In this document: positions 9,037-18,275 of the stretch, piece by piece | Layout: each line of letters starts with the position of its first letter | How positions within the stretch are numbered: position 1 is the stretch's first letter | Origin: Hymenobacter sp. GOD-10R | GTDB lineage: Bacteria; Bacteroidota; Bacteroidia; Cytophagales; Hymenobacteraceae | Length of the DNA stretch: 64,000 bases | Direction: 5' to 3' | Assembly: GCF_035609205.1 (NCBI RefSeq) | Contig: NZ_CP141184.1 | Coordinates: 682,001-746,000 of the forward strand | Program-made: the position numbers and the translations under genes | Notes under the pieces: model-generated | The model's input: the letters and a program-made list of their open reading frames with translations, nothing else | Told to the model about the DNA's origin: nothing | Database searches by the model: none

Positions 9037-9330
9037 AGTGGGTGTCAGGTGAGGTAAGAAAGAAAAAGCCTAGCGCAATGTGCGCCATGCTAGGTGGCTT
9101 ACGGCGAACGAGTGACGCGCGTTCAGGCGTAAGCGCTACACAGGAGCTAGCGAAAACCGATGACAAGGAGCCTTAATACGCGTATCAGCCCAGCACACAG
9201 CCAGGCAGAAAACGATTATTGGGGCTCATTTTGGAGCATTTTAGTAGTAACCTAGGCAGGAAAAACTATAGTTAACCTTGCTGCGTAAGATATTGTAAAT
9301 CAATAAGTAAATTACTCGGTAGTCCTAGCT
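9037..9330. other. Divergent intergenic region
   Basis: This 294-bp region separates the secreted protein (-) from the DUF892 gene (+), so it must carry both promoters. The last 90 bases before 9331 are AT-rich. I see no convincing -33/-7 pair, RNA gene or repeat. Confidence 0.4.
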
Positions 9331-9828
9331 ATGGAAGCGTTAAAAGAGCTGAAAGCCTTACTTGCTCATGAGGTACAGATGATGCACAGTGCCGAAAACA
9401 TCCTGCTAGCGGGCCTCCCGCTCATAATTGAGAAAGCGAGCAACGAAGAGCTGAAAGCTGTACTTGATATGCACTGGAAGGAAACCGGAATGCAAGTGAA
9501 GCGTTTGGAAAAAGCCGCTGAATACCTCCACATTTCAGCCAGCGGCAACCAGAATCCAGGCATGAAAGGCTTGCTCACTGAGAGCGAGAAATTAACGCAG
9601 CAAGAGGGTGCTGAACCTCTAGTAGATACCGCCCTGATTGTTGGGATGCAAAAAATTGAGCATTACGAAATAGCCAGTTACGGAACCGCGGCATACCTAG
9701 CTGACGAACTAGGCCTCACGGAAGTAGCTGACCTCTTGCGCGAAACGCTGCTCGAAGAGAGAAATACGAGCTCGATTCTCGGCCAAATTGCCCAGAAAAA
9801 CATTATTCGGCAGGCGGCTAAGGTGTGA
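9331..9828 (+). CDS. DUF892 (YciE/YciF family) ferritin-like protein
   Basis: A 165-residue all-helical protein. The opening LKALLAHEVQMMHSAENIL, the central VDTALIVGMQKIEHYEIASY and LRETLLEERNT are the DUF892 signatures. The Glu/His positions in the helices match the ferritin-like di-iron four-helix bundle. Family members (YciF, YciE) are stress-induced. A role in iron or oxidative stress is inferred from the fold. It is a single gene facing the - strand DUF1905 gene, with only 14 bp between their stops. The DUF2382 genes 2 kb away are also of a stress-related family. Confidence 0.92.
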   Translation: MEALKELKALLAHEVQMMHSAENILLAGLPLIIEKASNEELKAVLDMHWKETGMQVKRLEKAAEYLHISASGNQNPGMKGLLTESEKLTQQEGAEPLVDTALIVGMQKIEHYEIASYGTAAYLADELGLTEVADLLRETLLEERNTSSILGQIAQKNIIRQAAKV

Positions 9829-9842
9829 GGCAGGTACTACGG

Positions 9843-10340
9843 CTAGTCGCGTGAGGTGGCGCCAAATGGATGCTGACCCGCCGCAAGCAAATGCAGGACT
9901 TTTACAATGCGCTCGGCGCGAGTTTCGGGCCGTACGGCACTGCGGATGTGCTGCGCGACCGCCCGTTTCATGCTAGGTTTTAGGCGCAGAAAGCCTGCTT
10001 CTGCCTCGGGCCATTCCGCCAAGGCTTGCGCAAGCTCAAGGGGTAAATCAACGGCATCGGGTTCTGGGTCCGGGAGTAAGGTGACGGTTACTTGTGCACC
10101 TAGCTGGATGCCAATTTGATTGCGAATTTCTTTGCTGATCATGAGGTACCGTTCGCCAGTCTTCATTGGGTGCAAGCCAAGTCGGAATGTGTGCCCGTTT
10201 AGTGTGCTGATCACGCGCCGCACAGTTTTGCCACCTAGGTCTTCAACGACCGACAGCGGTACTACCAGAATGGACATGGGCATGAAGCTAGGTCCGCCGG
10301 GTTCTAACAAGGACTGGAAAGTGAGTGGCGTAGATTCCAT
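9843..10340 (-). CDS. DUF1905 plus YdeI/OmpD-associated domain protein
   Basis: A 165-residue cytosolic protein. The first 95 residues form a DUF1905 barrel (MSILVVPLSVVEDLGGK, VRRVISTLNGHTFRLGLHP, GERYLMISKEIRNQIGI, GAQVTVTLLPDPEPD). The C-terminal 60 residues match the YdeI/OmpD-associated helical motif (LKPSMKRAVAQHIRSAVRPETRAERIVKVL). The function is unknown; YdeI relatives have been linked to bacteriocin or peptide resistance. Its start is 100 bp from the divergent DsbA-family gene, so the two share a promoter region. Confidence 0.85.
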   Translation of the reverse strand: MESTPLTFQSLLEPGGPSFMPMSILVVPLSVVEDLGGKTVRRVISTLNGHTFRLGLHPMKTGERYLMISKEIRNQIGIQLGAQVTVTLLPDPEPDAVDLPLELAQALAEWPEAEAGFLRLKPSMKRAVAQHIRSAVRPETRAERIVKVLHLLAAGQHPFGATSRD

Positions 10341-10440
10341 ACGACAACAAGATGAGCAGTAAGCGTACTAGCTGAAAGAGTACTTGTCGGGCAAACTTTT
10401 TAACCCCGAATATGCTTTTGCAAGCAAAATATAGCAGAAG

Positions 10441-11133
10441 ATGAAAGTAGAAATCTGGTCCGATATCATGTGCCCGTTTTGCTACATTGGCAAGCGGAAG
10501 TTCGAAAATGCATTGCAGCAATTTGCCGGGCGCGATGCGGTCGAAATAAAGTGGCGCAGCTTTGAGCTCGACCCTAATATGGAAACCGTTCCTGGGCAGA
10601 GCATCCACGAGCTGCTAGCCACGCGCAAAGGTGTGTCGGTGAACGAAGGCAAGCAGATGAACGACTACATGGCGGGCGTTGCCGCCGAGGTAGGCTTGCA
10701 CTACGACTTCGACCGCATGATTCCGACGAATACCTTCTTGGCCCACCGATTCTTGCACCTAGCTGCGGCGCACGGCCTGCAAGACGTTGCCGAAGAGCGG
10801 GTATTTGCGGCGTATTTTGTAGAAGGAAAGAACGTAGGCGACCTAGGTACGCTCGCGCAGCTCGGCGCCGAGCTTGGGCTTGATGCTGCGGAAGTAACCC
10901 AGGTGCTCGAAACGGAGGCTTATGCCAACCAAGTGCGTTTGGATGAGTACGAAGCGCAGCAAGTGGGAGCCCGCGGGGTGCCCTTTTTCGTGTTCAATGA
11001 CAAGTACGCCGTGTCAGGCGCGCAGCCATCAGAACTGTTTTTGGAAGTACTGGAAAAGGTACAAAGCGAAGAAAAACCGGTAATAGTAGCTGGCACCGAC
11101 GGCGCCGCCTGCGATGTAGACGGTAACTGCTAA
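10441..11133 (+). CDS. DsbA-family (FrnE-like) thiol oxidoreductase
   Basis: A 230-residue thioredoxin-fold protein without a signal peptide, so probably cytosolic. The active site is Cys11-Pro-Phe-Cys14 (SDIMCPFCYIGKRKF), as in FrnE, and the cis-Pro loop is GARGVPFFVFNDKYAVSGAQ. An all-alpha insertion between the two halves (residues 45-145) is typical of the DsbA/FrnE family, which acts in disulfide exchange or as a 2-hydroxychromene-2-carboxylate-isomerase-like enzyme. A C-terminal tail carries two further Cys (AACDVDGNC), possibly a second redox or metal site. A long palindromic terminator follows. Confidence 0.93.
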   Translation: MKVEIWSDIMCPFCYIGKRKFENALQQFAGRDAVEIKWRSFELDPNMETVPGQSIHELLATRKGVSVNEGKQMNDYMAGVAAEVGLHYDFDRMIPTNTFLAHRFLHLAAAHGLQDVAEERVFAAYFVEGKNVGDLGTLAQLGAELGLDAAEVTQVLETEAYANQVRLDEYEAQQVGARGVPFFVFNDKYAVSGAQPSELFLEVLEKVQSEEKPVIVAGTDGAACDVDGNC

Positions 11134-11143
11134 TCTATTCGAC

Positions 11144-11205
11144 ATACTCCAACACGCAAAAAGCGCGACCTAGGCCTAGGTCGCGCTTTTTGCGTGTTGG
11201 AGTAT
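11144..11205. terminator. 62-bp perfect palindrome acting as a bidirectional terminator
   Basis: Every base from 11144 to 11174 pairs with its mirror between 11175 and 11205, giving 31-bp arms with no spacer. The centre is a doubled CCTAGG, and the inner part reads GCGCGACC flanked by A and T tracts. It lies between convergent genes (stops at 11133 and 11272), as expected for a terminator serving both. Confidence 0.88.
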
Positions 11206-11271
11206 AATAAAACTATAATTATCAGTAAGCTAGAGAATTGATGCCTTAATAATTCTGTACTCTGTGAAATG

Positions 11272-14031
11272 CTAGTTGATAATTACTTTCTGGGCGTGCT
11301 GCTGTCCGTCAGCGGTACGAAGGATCAGTTGGTACAGGCCCTGCGAGAGGCGAGAGGCTTGCACGGGTACTTGGTTGGTGCCAGTCCGCAACGACACTGC
11401 CTGCTGTTGTACCTGACGACCTAGGCCATCCGTGAGCGTCAACAAGGCAGTTTGGGCTGTGGTGGCTGCGTACTCCAGTGTGAAATCTCCTTGCGTTGGG
11501 TTCGGGTAGACGGTCATTCCAGCTTTAACCGCATTGGCTGTGGCCGAAGCTAGCACAGCGGTGCTAGCGCAGTTTTGGGTAGTAGCTACCGAGCCACGGT
11601 TCACTCTGTTGAAGCGCTCGTCGCGCATCAGGTTGCTGGAGTTCACCATGTTCATGTTGCACACTAGCGTGTTGTAGGTACCAGTGCTCAAGTGCACTGC
11701 GTTGTCGCAGTTGACGGCCGTGTTGTTCTGGAAGATGGTGCCGAGTACCGCTGGGATGCCTTCGTCCACGTACTCCTCCGTCCAGGGGTGGAACTCGAGG
11801 TAGTTGAGGTAGCCTTCTGGGAAGCTAGCATCTACTATCGCCGGAATGTTGGGCGTACCTGCCGTGAGTTTGTTGTTGCGCACTTCCAAGTTCAGAACGG
11901 AGGTGCCGAACGTGTGGGCTTGGATGTGCTGCACTGTATGTACCCCAATGAATACCCCGTTGGAGCCATCTAGGTTCGCCACATCGTTGCCGATGATCTG
12001 GTTGTTATACATGGGCAGGAATTCCTGCGGAACCCCCGCGCTTGAGTTGTCCATCTGCCAGGGCGTTAGGTCAATTGAACCGCTGTTGATCAGCTTGTTG
12101 CCTATGATGGCTACTTCCAAGCTCGCATTTTGGTAGAGCGTCACCCCGCGGCGGTTGCCTTCCAATGTGTTGTTCTTGATGAGCCAGTTGCGCGAGCCCC
12201 AGTTGAAGATGGCGTAGTGGCTACCAGCGCTAGGTATCACGTCCCAGGGCCGATCGATGGTGAGGGTATTGCCGTTGCGGCTCGTGATGGTGCGGAACTG
12301 CCCCATGCCTTTGCCACTCACGATGGCTACAACAGGTTTTAGTGTTGCAGCGCCCCAGTTCCGGTTGTTGTCGCGCAGCGTAGTGGCCGTAGCCGCGCTT
12401 ACTGAGCCTGCATCTTCATCGATACGTTGACCAGCGCCGCCGCCGCCTTCCGCGATAATGGTTTCTCCATCGTTGGAGTTCTGCGCCGGGCCGTTGATCA
12501 CCTTGAATAGGTTGTCGACAATAGCAATGTTCTCGGCGAAGTTTACCACGACCACGTGGTTGGTGATGTTAGTGGGATACCGGGCGCTGCCATCCCGGTA
12601 CACGCGGTTGTTTTCAAAAACACCATCGTGGGCTCCGTTTAGGTTAATGCCGTCTACTGCGTAGGTTACGTCGTTGTTGGCAAATACGAAGTTGGTGCAG
12701 CCATTCAGCTGAAGAGGTCCGTGAAAGCCCGATTCGCTGTCTACTCCTTGAATAAACTCAGAATTCGTAATCGATACTTTGTTGGAGTTGGCCCACCAGA
12801 GCCAGTCGCCGCGGTCCATGTTGAAACGGACGCGCTGCATGAACACTTCGGTGCCCCGGCCGGTCCAGTTCTGCACCCATCGGCCCGATTCGTTCACATT
12901 GACCATGCTTAAGTCCGCAAGGCCCGACTGCTGCGTCTCGTTCCAGATGATGCCCCATTTGTCTGGAGCGGGGTTACCGTAGCCGAACTTGATGATCGTC
13001 CGATCTTTGCCGTCTCCCTTAATTACCACCCGGTTTTGCATGTAGAGGCACAAACCCCAGTCTGGAGCTAGCTTGTAGGTACCAGCGGGCAAATAAACCA
13101 CGCCACCACCAGCCGCACCGGCTTTGTCGATAGCCTCCTGAATAGCTTCGTGGTCACTTACCTGACCGTTGCCCGTAGCGCGCTTGCTCAAGCGTGGGTC
13201 CGTTTTTACGTTGTAAACGTTGCCGTAATAATTAATCTTAGAAGCCCACGGCACCCCTAGGTTGAAGTAGTCCGTGCCGCTGTTGATAGCCGTGATGGTC
13301 TGCTCTACTTTCGTTTCGCCAGCGTTGCCGCCGCGGCCATTCGTAACGAATACGTTGTAGCGGGTGCCTGGCTGTAAGGAGGTTGGAACCGTCATCTTGA
13401 GCACGTAGGCGTCGCTCTGGCTGGCGTTGATTGTGGCAGTGCCACCGCCCGAGCCACCGTTCTGTGCTACAAAGCGCACTTGGGCCGTGCTGCCCGGTAG
13501 CGTTAGATTACGACCGAAGATGCGCAACGAGCCACCCGGTACCACTTCCGGAGAGTCGAAGTGCATACCGTGTGCCTGGTTGATATAAACGCTTGCGCTA
13601 CGCTGGCCATTCTCTTCTACCCATACTTGGTAAACGTCCTGGGTTACGTTCGTTGGGATAGATACAGTAGTTTGGCCGGCGCTCTGAATTAGAGCGGACA
13701 TAGGCATACGGCCGCTCGAGGTGCCAGGCGCTAGGTATACCTTAGCAGCCGAACCAAAATTGCCTTGTAAGCTAATGGCATCACCGGGCTGAGCGCTCGG
13801 GCTCGCATTGAAAATAGTAGCTTGTGCTGCGGCCTGCTGATGAATACCAGCACTGCCAAGAAGTGCGGAGAGTACTACGGCCGATTTGAAATGCCGACCA
13901 ACAAATCCTGTGTTACGTGGATTCGTTACAGGCACTGGCTCAAGTGTAGGAGTCAGCTTGCGTGTAACGAACTTAAAGAACTTAGAAAAGGTAAAAGATT
14001 GGAAAAGCGCAAATTCGTAGTAATCTCTCAT
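11272..14031 (-). CDS. Secreted right-handed beta-helix (pectate-lyase-like) protein, T9SS type A cargo
   Basis: A 919-residue exported protein. About 47 residues precede a hydrophobic signal segment (AVVLSALLGSAG, Ala-rich to AAAQA), an unusually long leader. Residues of about 70-240 are beta-sandwich (IPT/TIG-like) domains with SLRIFGRNL. From about 245 a pectate-lyase-superfamily beta-helix begins (SDHEAIQEAIDKAGAAGGG, VVYLPAGTYKL), followed by many Asn-rich rungs (IKNNTLEGNRRGVTLYQN). The last 80 residues are a T9SS type A sorting domain (YPNPTQGDFTLEY; GLYQLILRTADG). It is predicted to be a surface or secreted polysaccharide-binding or -cleaving protein; the sugar is unknown. It is monocistronic and shares the palindromic terminator. 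Confidence 0.88.
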   Translation of the reverse strand: MRDYYEFALFQSFTFSKFFKFVTRKLTPTLEPVPVTNPRNTGFVGRHFKSAVVLSALLGSAGIHQQAAAQATIFNASPSAQPGDAISLQGNFGSAAKVYLAPGTSSGRMPMSALIQSAGQTTVSIPTNVTQDVYQVWVEENGQRSASVYINQAHGMHFDSPEVVPGGSLRIFGRNLTLPGSTAQVRFVAQNGGSGGGTATINASQSDAYVLKMTVPTSLQPGTRYNVFVTNGRGGNAGETKVEQTITAINSGTDYFNLGVPWASKINYYGNVYNVKTDPRLSKRATGNGQVSDHEAIQEAIDKAGAAGGGVVYLPAGTYKLAPDWGLCLYMQNRVVIKGDGKDRTIIKFGYGNPAPDKWGIIWNETQQSGLADLSMVNVNESGRWVQNWTGRGTEVFMQRVRFNMDRGDWLWWANSNKVSITNSEFIQGVDSESGFHGPLQLNGCTNFVFANNDVTYAVDGINLNGAHDGVFENNRVYRDGSARYPTNITNHVVVVNFAENIAIVDNLFKVINGPAQNSNDGETIIAEGGGGAGQRIDEDAGSVSAATATTLRDNNRNWGAATLKPVVAIVSGKGMGQFRTITSRNGNTLTIDRPWDVIPSAGSHYAIFNWGSRNWLIKNNTLEGNRRGVTLYQNASLEVAIIGNKLINSGSIDLTPWQMDNSSAGVPQEFLPMYNNQIIGNDVANLDGSNGVFIGVHTVQHIQAHTFGTSVLNLEVRNNKLTAGTPNIPAIVDASFPEGYLNYLEFHPWTEEYVDEGIPAVLGTIFQNNTAVNCDNAVHLSTGTYNTLVCNMNMVNSSNLMRDERFNRVNRGSVATTQNCASTAVLASATANAVKAGMTVYPNPTQGDFTLEYAATTAQTALLTLTDGLGRQVQQQAVSLRTGTNQVPVQASRLSQGLYQLILRTADGQQHAQKVIIN

Positions 14032-14762
14032 AGAACCTGGTTTGGATATAGCACGGGCGTCTTGCAGAGCAAGAAGAACTTTGGGTAGAAGATGTAGTAG
14101 AACAAATTCTAGAATAGCTCTGATTTTATGCTAGCAATTAGTCGACCAGATTATAAGTAAATTTAAAAAAATAACTTCTTGATCATAGGCATACTAGCTT
14201 ACGTATGCTATACGCATGTATAAGAAGCGCGGATCTAAATTCTATCGTATTACGTTGATAAATAACGTGTTATAAAAACATAGTAAAAATTATATTATTG
14301 TAATTATCATAGAGGTAAATAGAAATAATGCACAATCATATGTATTGCTAAATTATTGATATAGTTATATAAGTTACTTAGAAATAACAAACATATTTAA
14401 TTAACCTAATTTTAATTATTATAGCTAGGTCTCTTGTCGAATGTATTCATGCTTATGATAGGAAGAATGGAAGAACTACAATAGATAGGGTATGTTGAAT
14501 TATGGGAAAAGTGATGCAAGAGAATAGCGTGTTGTTGATAGACGTATTGCAAGTAGTAGCTAAGTAGTTGGGCTAAAGCTGTATAGTATGTCTCTGAAGA
14601 AACGGCCACTTACTGATAGTTTGATAGTCTAAGCGACACTAAGAGCCGTAATATGGTAAAGCGTGCCCTATAAATGCAGCTACCACGCGTGAGGCTAGAT
14701 AACAGTAAAAGCTGCCCTTACCGTATCTTTACCTTTACGGTCATTCATTCTGCTCTTAGCTT
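14032..14762. other. AT-rich intergenic stretch without a supported gene
   Basis: This 731-bp region is strongly AT-rich between about 14090 and 14640, unlike its neighbours. It must hold the promoters of the beta-helix gene (-) and the MoxR gene (+). A perfect TAnnTTTG-type -7 box on the - strand occurs at 14388-14395, but no -33 partner is evident. A 65-codon - strand frame at 14412-14609 is Tyr/Leu/Ser-rich with no family resemblance and is probably chance. There is no tRNA-like cloverleaf. Confidence 0.5.
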
Positions 14763-15767
14763 ATGTCATTATCATTGTCTGCGCCGGGGCAGCCTGCCGC
14801 ACTACAGCCTGAAGACTACCAACAAAAGATCAAACAGGTGTTTGCCGAAGTAGGCAAAGTTGTAGTCGGCCAGCAGTACATGGTGAATCGACTCCTAATT
14901 GGTTTGTTTACAGGAGGGCATATTCTGCTGGAAGGTGTGCCAGGCCTAGCTAAAACGCTGACCATTAGCACGCTTTCGAAGGTGCTGTACTTGCCTTTTC
15001 AACGCGTGCAGTTTACCCCCGACCTCTTGCCCTCTGACCTGGTAGGTACCATGATTTACAACCAGAACCAGTCGGTATTTGAGGTTAAAAAGGGTCCGAT
15101 CTTCTCGAACTTGGTGTTGGCTGATGAGGTAAACCGCTCGCCGGCCAAGGTGCAGAGCGCCTTGCTCGAAGCTATGCAGGAAAAGCAAGTAACCATTGGC
15201 GAAACCACCTACCCGCTGGACTTACCTTTCCTCGTACTGGCCACGCAAAACCCAGTTGAGCAGGAAGGAACGTACCCGTTGCCTGAAGCGCAGGTTGACC
15301 GGTTTATGATGAAAATCTACGTCGACTACTTAAAGAAAGCTGACGAGCTAGAGGTGATGCGTCGGATGGCTAACTTGAGCTACGTAGGCGATGTAAGCCC
15401 GGTGCTAACCAAAGAGGATATCTTTGGTATTCGCAGCCTTATCAACCAGGTGCAGATTTCGGAGACATTGGAGAAATACATCATCGAGTTGGTGTTTGCT
15501 ACCCGCAAGCCCGCTGATTATGACCTAGCCGAGTTTGCGCAGTACGTACAATTTGGCGTGAGCCCACGGGCGAGCATTGCCTTGCACCGGGCCGCCAAAG
15601 CCGTAGCCTTCTTCGATGAGCGTGACTACGTGCTGCCCGAGGATATTAAAGAAGTAGCCAAAGATGTGCTCAACCACCGCATCTTGCTTAACTACGAAGC
15701 GGAAGCTGACGGAGTCCGTACTGCCGATCTAATTGAGGCCATTTTGCGCAAAGTACCGATCAGCTAA
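14763..15767 (+). CDS. MoxR-family AAA+ ATPase
   Basis: A 334-residue cytosolic AAA+ chaperone-type ATPase. Walker A is GVPGLAKT (residues 58-65), Walker B LVLADE with Asp121-Glu122, and sensor 1 is in LATQNPVEQEGTYPLPEAQ. The C-terminal lid has the usual SPRAS-type motif (GVSPRASIALHRAAKAVAF). MoxR ATPases usually sit beside DUF58 and VWA-domain genes and help mature or insert partner complexes. Here the next gene is a convergent flippase with its stop 36 bp away, so the usual partners are not adjacent. The ATG at 14763 follows a TTAGCTT leader with no Shine-Dalgarno. Confidence 0.95.
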   Translation: MSLSLSAPGQPAALQPEDYQQKIKQVFAEVGKVVVGQQYMVNRLLIGLFTGGHILLEGVPGLAKTLTISTLSKVLYLPFQRVQFTPDLLPSDLVGTMIYNQNQSVFEVKKGPIFSNLVLADEVNRSPAKVQSALLEAMQEKQVTIGETTYPLDLPFLVLATQNPVEQEGTYPLPEAQVDRFMMKIYVDYLKKADELEVMRRMANLSYVGDVSPVLTKEDIFGIRSLINQVQISETLEKYIIELVFATRKPADYDLAEFAQYVQFGVSPRASIALHRAAKAVAFFDERDYVLPEDIKEVAKDVLNHRILLNYEAEADGVRTADLIEAILRKVPIS

Positions 15768-15803
15768 GCGGTAACGGGCAGTGCTATTCTGCAAGGTACT
15801 TAT

Positions 15804-17048
15804 TCAAGAGGTTACTCTTTGCAAATCGGTGCGACTTGGTAGCAGGGCCGTCATGCCCGTATTTGTAGCTTGGCTGAAAGCCCGGAGCAGGTAAGCCATG
15901 GAAGCTAGGTAAGATAAGGAGCTAGCCAGCGCCGCACCCTGAATACCTAGCTGCGGAATCAGTAACCAGCAGGCGGGCACCGTTACAATCAAGCCAAGTG
16001 CTGTGGAGATGTTATTGACGCGATATTGCCCTAGCCCACTAAAGTAGGTGCTACACATTATATTACTAGCAATGGCCATCACGCCTGGCGCTAGTAATAT
16101 GATGACTGAACGCGCTGCTCCAAACTCGGGTCCAAACACGGCTACGAACACAGAAGAGGGGAGGAGGCTCAGCGTTAGAACGCCGATACCTGTAGCAAGC
16201 AGCGAGAGCCGGGCCACACCTAGGGCCGGTGCCACTTGTGCCTGCTTATCAGTCGCATGCACCAGATCAACGTACTGTACCAAGGCTGTACTGCGCGGAA
16301 TGAGCCACACGGCTTCCGCCAGCGCCACTCCCACCGATAAAATGCCGACGGCGTGCGCATCAACGTAGTGGGCCACGAAGTAGTAGCTCAGGCGGTAGTT
16401 AGCGAAAGCAAGAATGTTGGACAAATGAGCCCCACGCCCGTTCTGCGCTAGCTCACGGGTCGTTTCACGTAAGGCCTTACCGCCATTCCACTGGTCAGGC
16501 AGACGAGCCAGCACCACAAAGCTTAGCAGCAGGGGGAGGCCATAAGCAACATAACTCGCGTAGTAATAAACCGACACTTCGCGCCAAGCTAGGCCAGCGA
16601 AAGCTACTAGTAGAAAGCCTGCCAGCAGGGTTACTTGTAGGACCGTGAGAACGTTGTAGGCTTTCTCCTGCTTACGCCCCAAAAGCAGCAGCGTATTAAT
16701 TGTAAAGAAGGCTTGCAGTAGCGAAAGGGCGCATAAATGACCTAGGTAGGTAATGCTTACCTGCCGCAGCAATCCAACCGTAAGCGTACCGACGGCACAG
16801 ACCACTATCGCCCACGCGTACGCCGGTGGTAGCAAGTGCCAGATGCTACGCTTCGGTGACAAGTAGATCAGCGACGATCCACCCACCAAGCCAATAAAAA
16901 GGAGCAGCGCAGCACAATCAGTCGTAAATAGGCTCACGGCTCCCCGCCCGCTGGCACCTAGATAACGCGCCGTAAACCAAACAATAGCGAAGCTGAAAAG
17001 AGCCGTTGCAAAGCGGGTAACGAAGTTTTGGAGTATACGTCGCACCAT
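15804..17048 (-). CDS. Polysaccharide flippase (Wzx/MATE-like membrane protein)
   Basis: A 414-residue integral membrane protein with about 12 hydrophobic segments. It begins with the Wzx/PST-type pattern FVTRFATALFSFAIVWFTAR YLGASGRG, and has the late motif LGIQGAALASSLSYLASMAYL. Such proteins flip lipid-linked oligosaccharides across the inner membrane. Its start is 3 bp beyond the stop of the upstream glycosyltransferase gene, so the two form an operon, probably for building and exporting one surface glycan. The glycan itself cannot be inferred. Confidence 0.9.
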   Translation of the reverse strand: MVRRILQNFVTRFATALFSFAIVWFTARYLGASGRGAVSLFTTDCAALLLFIGLVGGSSLIYLSPKRSIWHLLPPAYAWAIVVCAVGTLTVGLLRQVSITYLGHLCALSLLQAFFTINTLLLLGRKQEKAYNVLTVLQVTLLAGFLLVAFAGLAWREVSVYYYASYVAYGLPLLLSFVVLARLPDQWNGGKALRETTRELAQNGRGAHLSNILAFANYRLSYYFVAHYVDAHAVGILSVGVALAEAVWLIPRSTALVQYVDLVHATDKQAQVAPALGVARLSLLATGIGVLTLSLLPSSVFVAVFGPEFGAARSVIILLAPGVMAIASNIMCSTYFSGLGQYRVNNISTALGLIVTVPACWLLIPQLGIQGAALASSLSYLASMAYLLRAFSQATNTGMTALLPSRTDLQRVTS

Positions 17049-17051
17049 CTA

Positions 17052-18275
17052 CTAAGCGGAAACAGGAGTGAGTGAGCCATGTAGCACGACAGCGTACAAC
17101 TGGGCAAACGAGCGCCCAACCGCTGCATAGCTGAATTGAGCAACGGCCACGCGCCGCAGCTGCTGGGGTTTGAAACGCTCAGGGTAGTCTAAGACCTTTT
17201 CTAGGGCACGTTGCAAGGCTACCTCGTCGCCGGGCGAAACAAGCAGTCCGCGCGAACCATCAGCAGGTACTAGCTCCGGTACTCCGCCCACGTGGGAAGC
17301 CACAGCGGGTAGCCCGGTAGCTTGTGCCTCGATGAGCACGCATGGCAGATTCTCGTAATTGCTGAACAAGACAAAGCAGTTAGCGCGACGCATTTCCGTT
17401 GCAATAGCCGACTGAGGTAATTTACCTAAGAAAAAAACGGAACGGTCGAGCAAGCCTAGCTCAGCGGCTAGTTGCTTGACTTCTTCTTCTTGGGGCCCAT
17501 AACCTGCAATGCGCAAGGTCAGGCTGGGGCGCTTTGCTACCAACCGCGACATTGTCCGCAGAATACCACTGAGATTCTTGGCTCTCTCATTAAAAGCAGC
17601 CACGTGCAGCAGCATGTTGGCACCTGGCAGTCGTTGCTCCTCAGCCAGCGACGATGAGTCGGGGAGATGAAATAGCTCTGTGTCAACCACGTTAGGAATG
17701 ACAACAGAACGTGCGTTGGTGACACCTAGGTCTGCTAATGCTTGTCGCAGATTATCCGAGACGGTATGCAGAGCGGCGGCCTGCGCTATTACGCGCCGTG
17801 TGAGCCAAGCCCGTAAGCGCCCCATACGGTGCGCATTGATAGGTAAGTACAAGGTCCAGTGTTCCGTTATGACGTAAGGAATACGGGCCCAGACCTGTAG
17901 CCACCATGCAAAGAGGCCAGTGCGTAGCAGTACGTGCACATGAACGAGGTGGGGAGGTGCCCCCCAATGGCGTACTAACCTGCGGTATCCTTGTCCAATA
18001 CACCAGAAGTAGAGGAAGACCTTCAATACTTTGTCGAGTATACCTAGCCCTGTCAGTCGCGCTCTATAATAGTAGCGTAAGGAAGGCAACGAAGCGCTAA
18101 GATCAGCCTCGCAAGTAACCCAATGAGGAAGTGGGCCGCGTGCAACGGTTGCAAACAGAACAGCCACATGGGCATGAGGTGCAATAGCCGCAACATGCCG
18201 GGCTACGAAGTCCCCATCTTGGTCATCGTAGCGGTGCGGGTACCATTTGGGCAGCATCAGCACGCGAGGTTTCAT
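17052..18275 (-). CDS. Family 4 glycosyltransferase (GT-B fold)
   Basis: A 407-residue cytosolic or membrane-associated glycosyltransferase. The N-terminal half has MLPKWYPHRYDDQDGDFVARH and VITEHWTLYLP. The C-terminal half has the GT4 nucleotide-sugar site (LLHVAAFNERAKNLSGILR; NCFVLFSNYENLPCVLIEAQATGLPAVASHVGGVPELV, split here by function). The ATG at 18275 (MKPRVLMLPKWYP) is preferred over one four codons upstream at 18287. It transfers a sugar from an activated donor; donor and acceptor are unknown. It lies 3 bp upstream of a flippase gene, so both probably serve one glycan. Confidence 0.92.
   Translation of the reverse strand: MKPRVLMLPKWYPHRYDDQDGDFVARHVAAIAPHAHVAVLFATVARGPLPHWVTCEADLSASLPSLRYYYRARLTGLGILDKVLKVFLYFWCIGQGYRRLVRHWGAPPHLVHVHVLLRTGLFAWWLQVWARIPYVITEHWTLYLPINAHRMGRLRAWLTRRVIAQAAALHTVSDNLRQALADLGVTNARSVVIPNVVDTELFHLPDSSSLAEEQRLPGANMLLHVAAFNERAKNLSGILRTMSRLVAKRPSLTLRIAGYGPQEEEVKQLAAELGLLDRSVFFLGKLPQSAIATEMRRANCFVLFSNYENLPCVLIEAQATGLPAVASHVGGVPELVPADGSRGLLVSPGDEVALQRALEKVLDYPERFKPQQLRRVAVAQFSYAAVGRSFAQLYAVVLHGSLTPVSA

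Noticed and set aside
8677..9057. 126-codon + strand frame
   Set aside because: It mirrors the small secreted protein, which has a clear signal peptide on the opposite strand.
14412..14609. 65-codon - strand frame in the AT-rich gap
   Set aside because: Low-complexity Tyr/Leu/Ser translation, no homology pattern and no promoter or terminator that fits.
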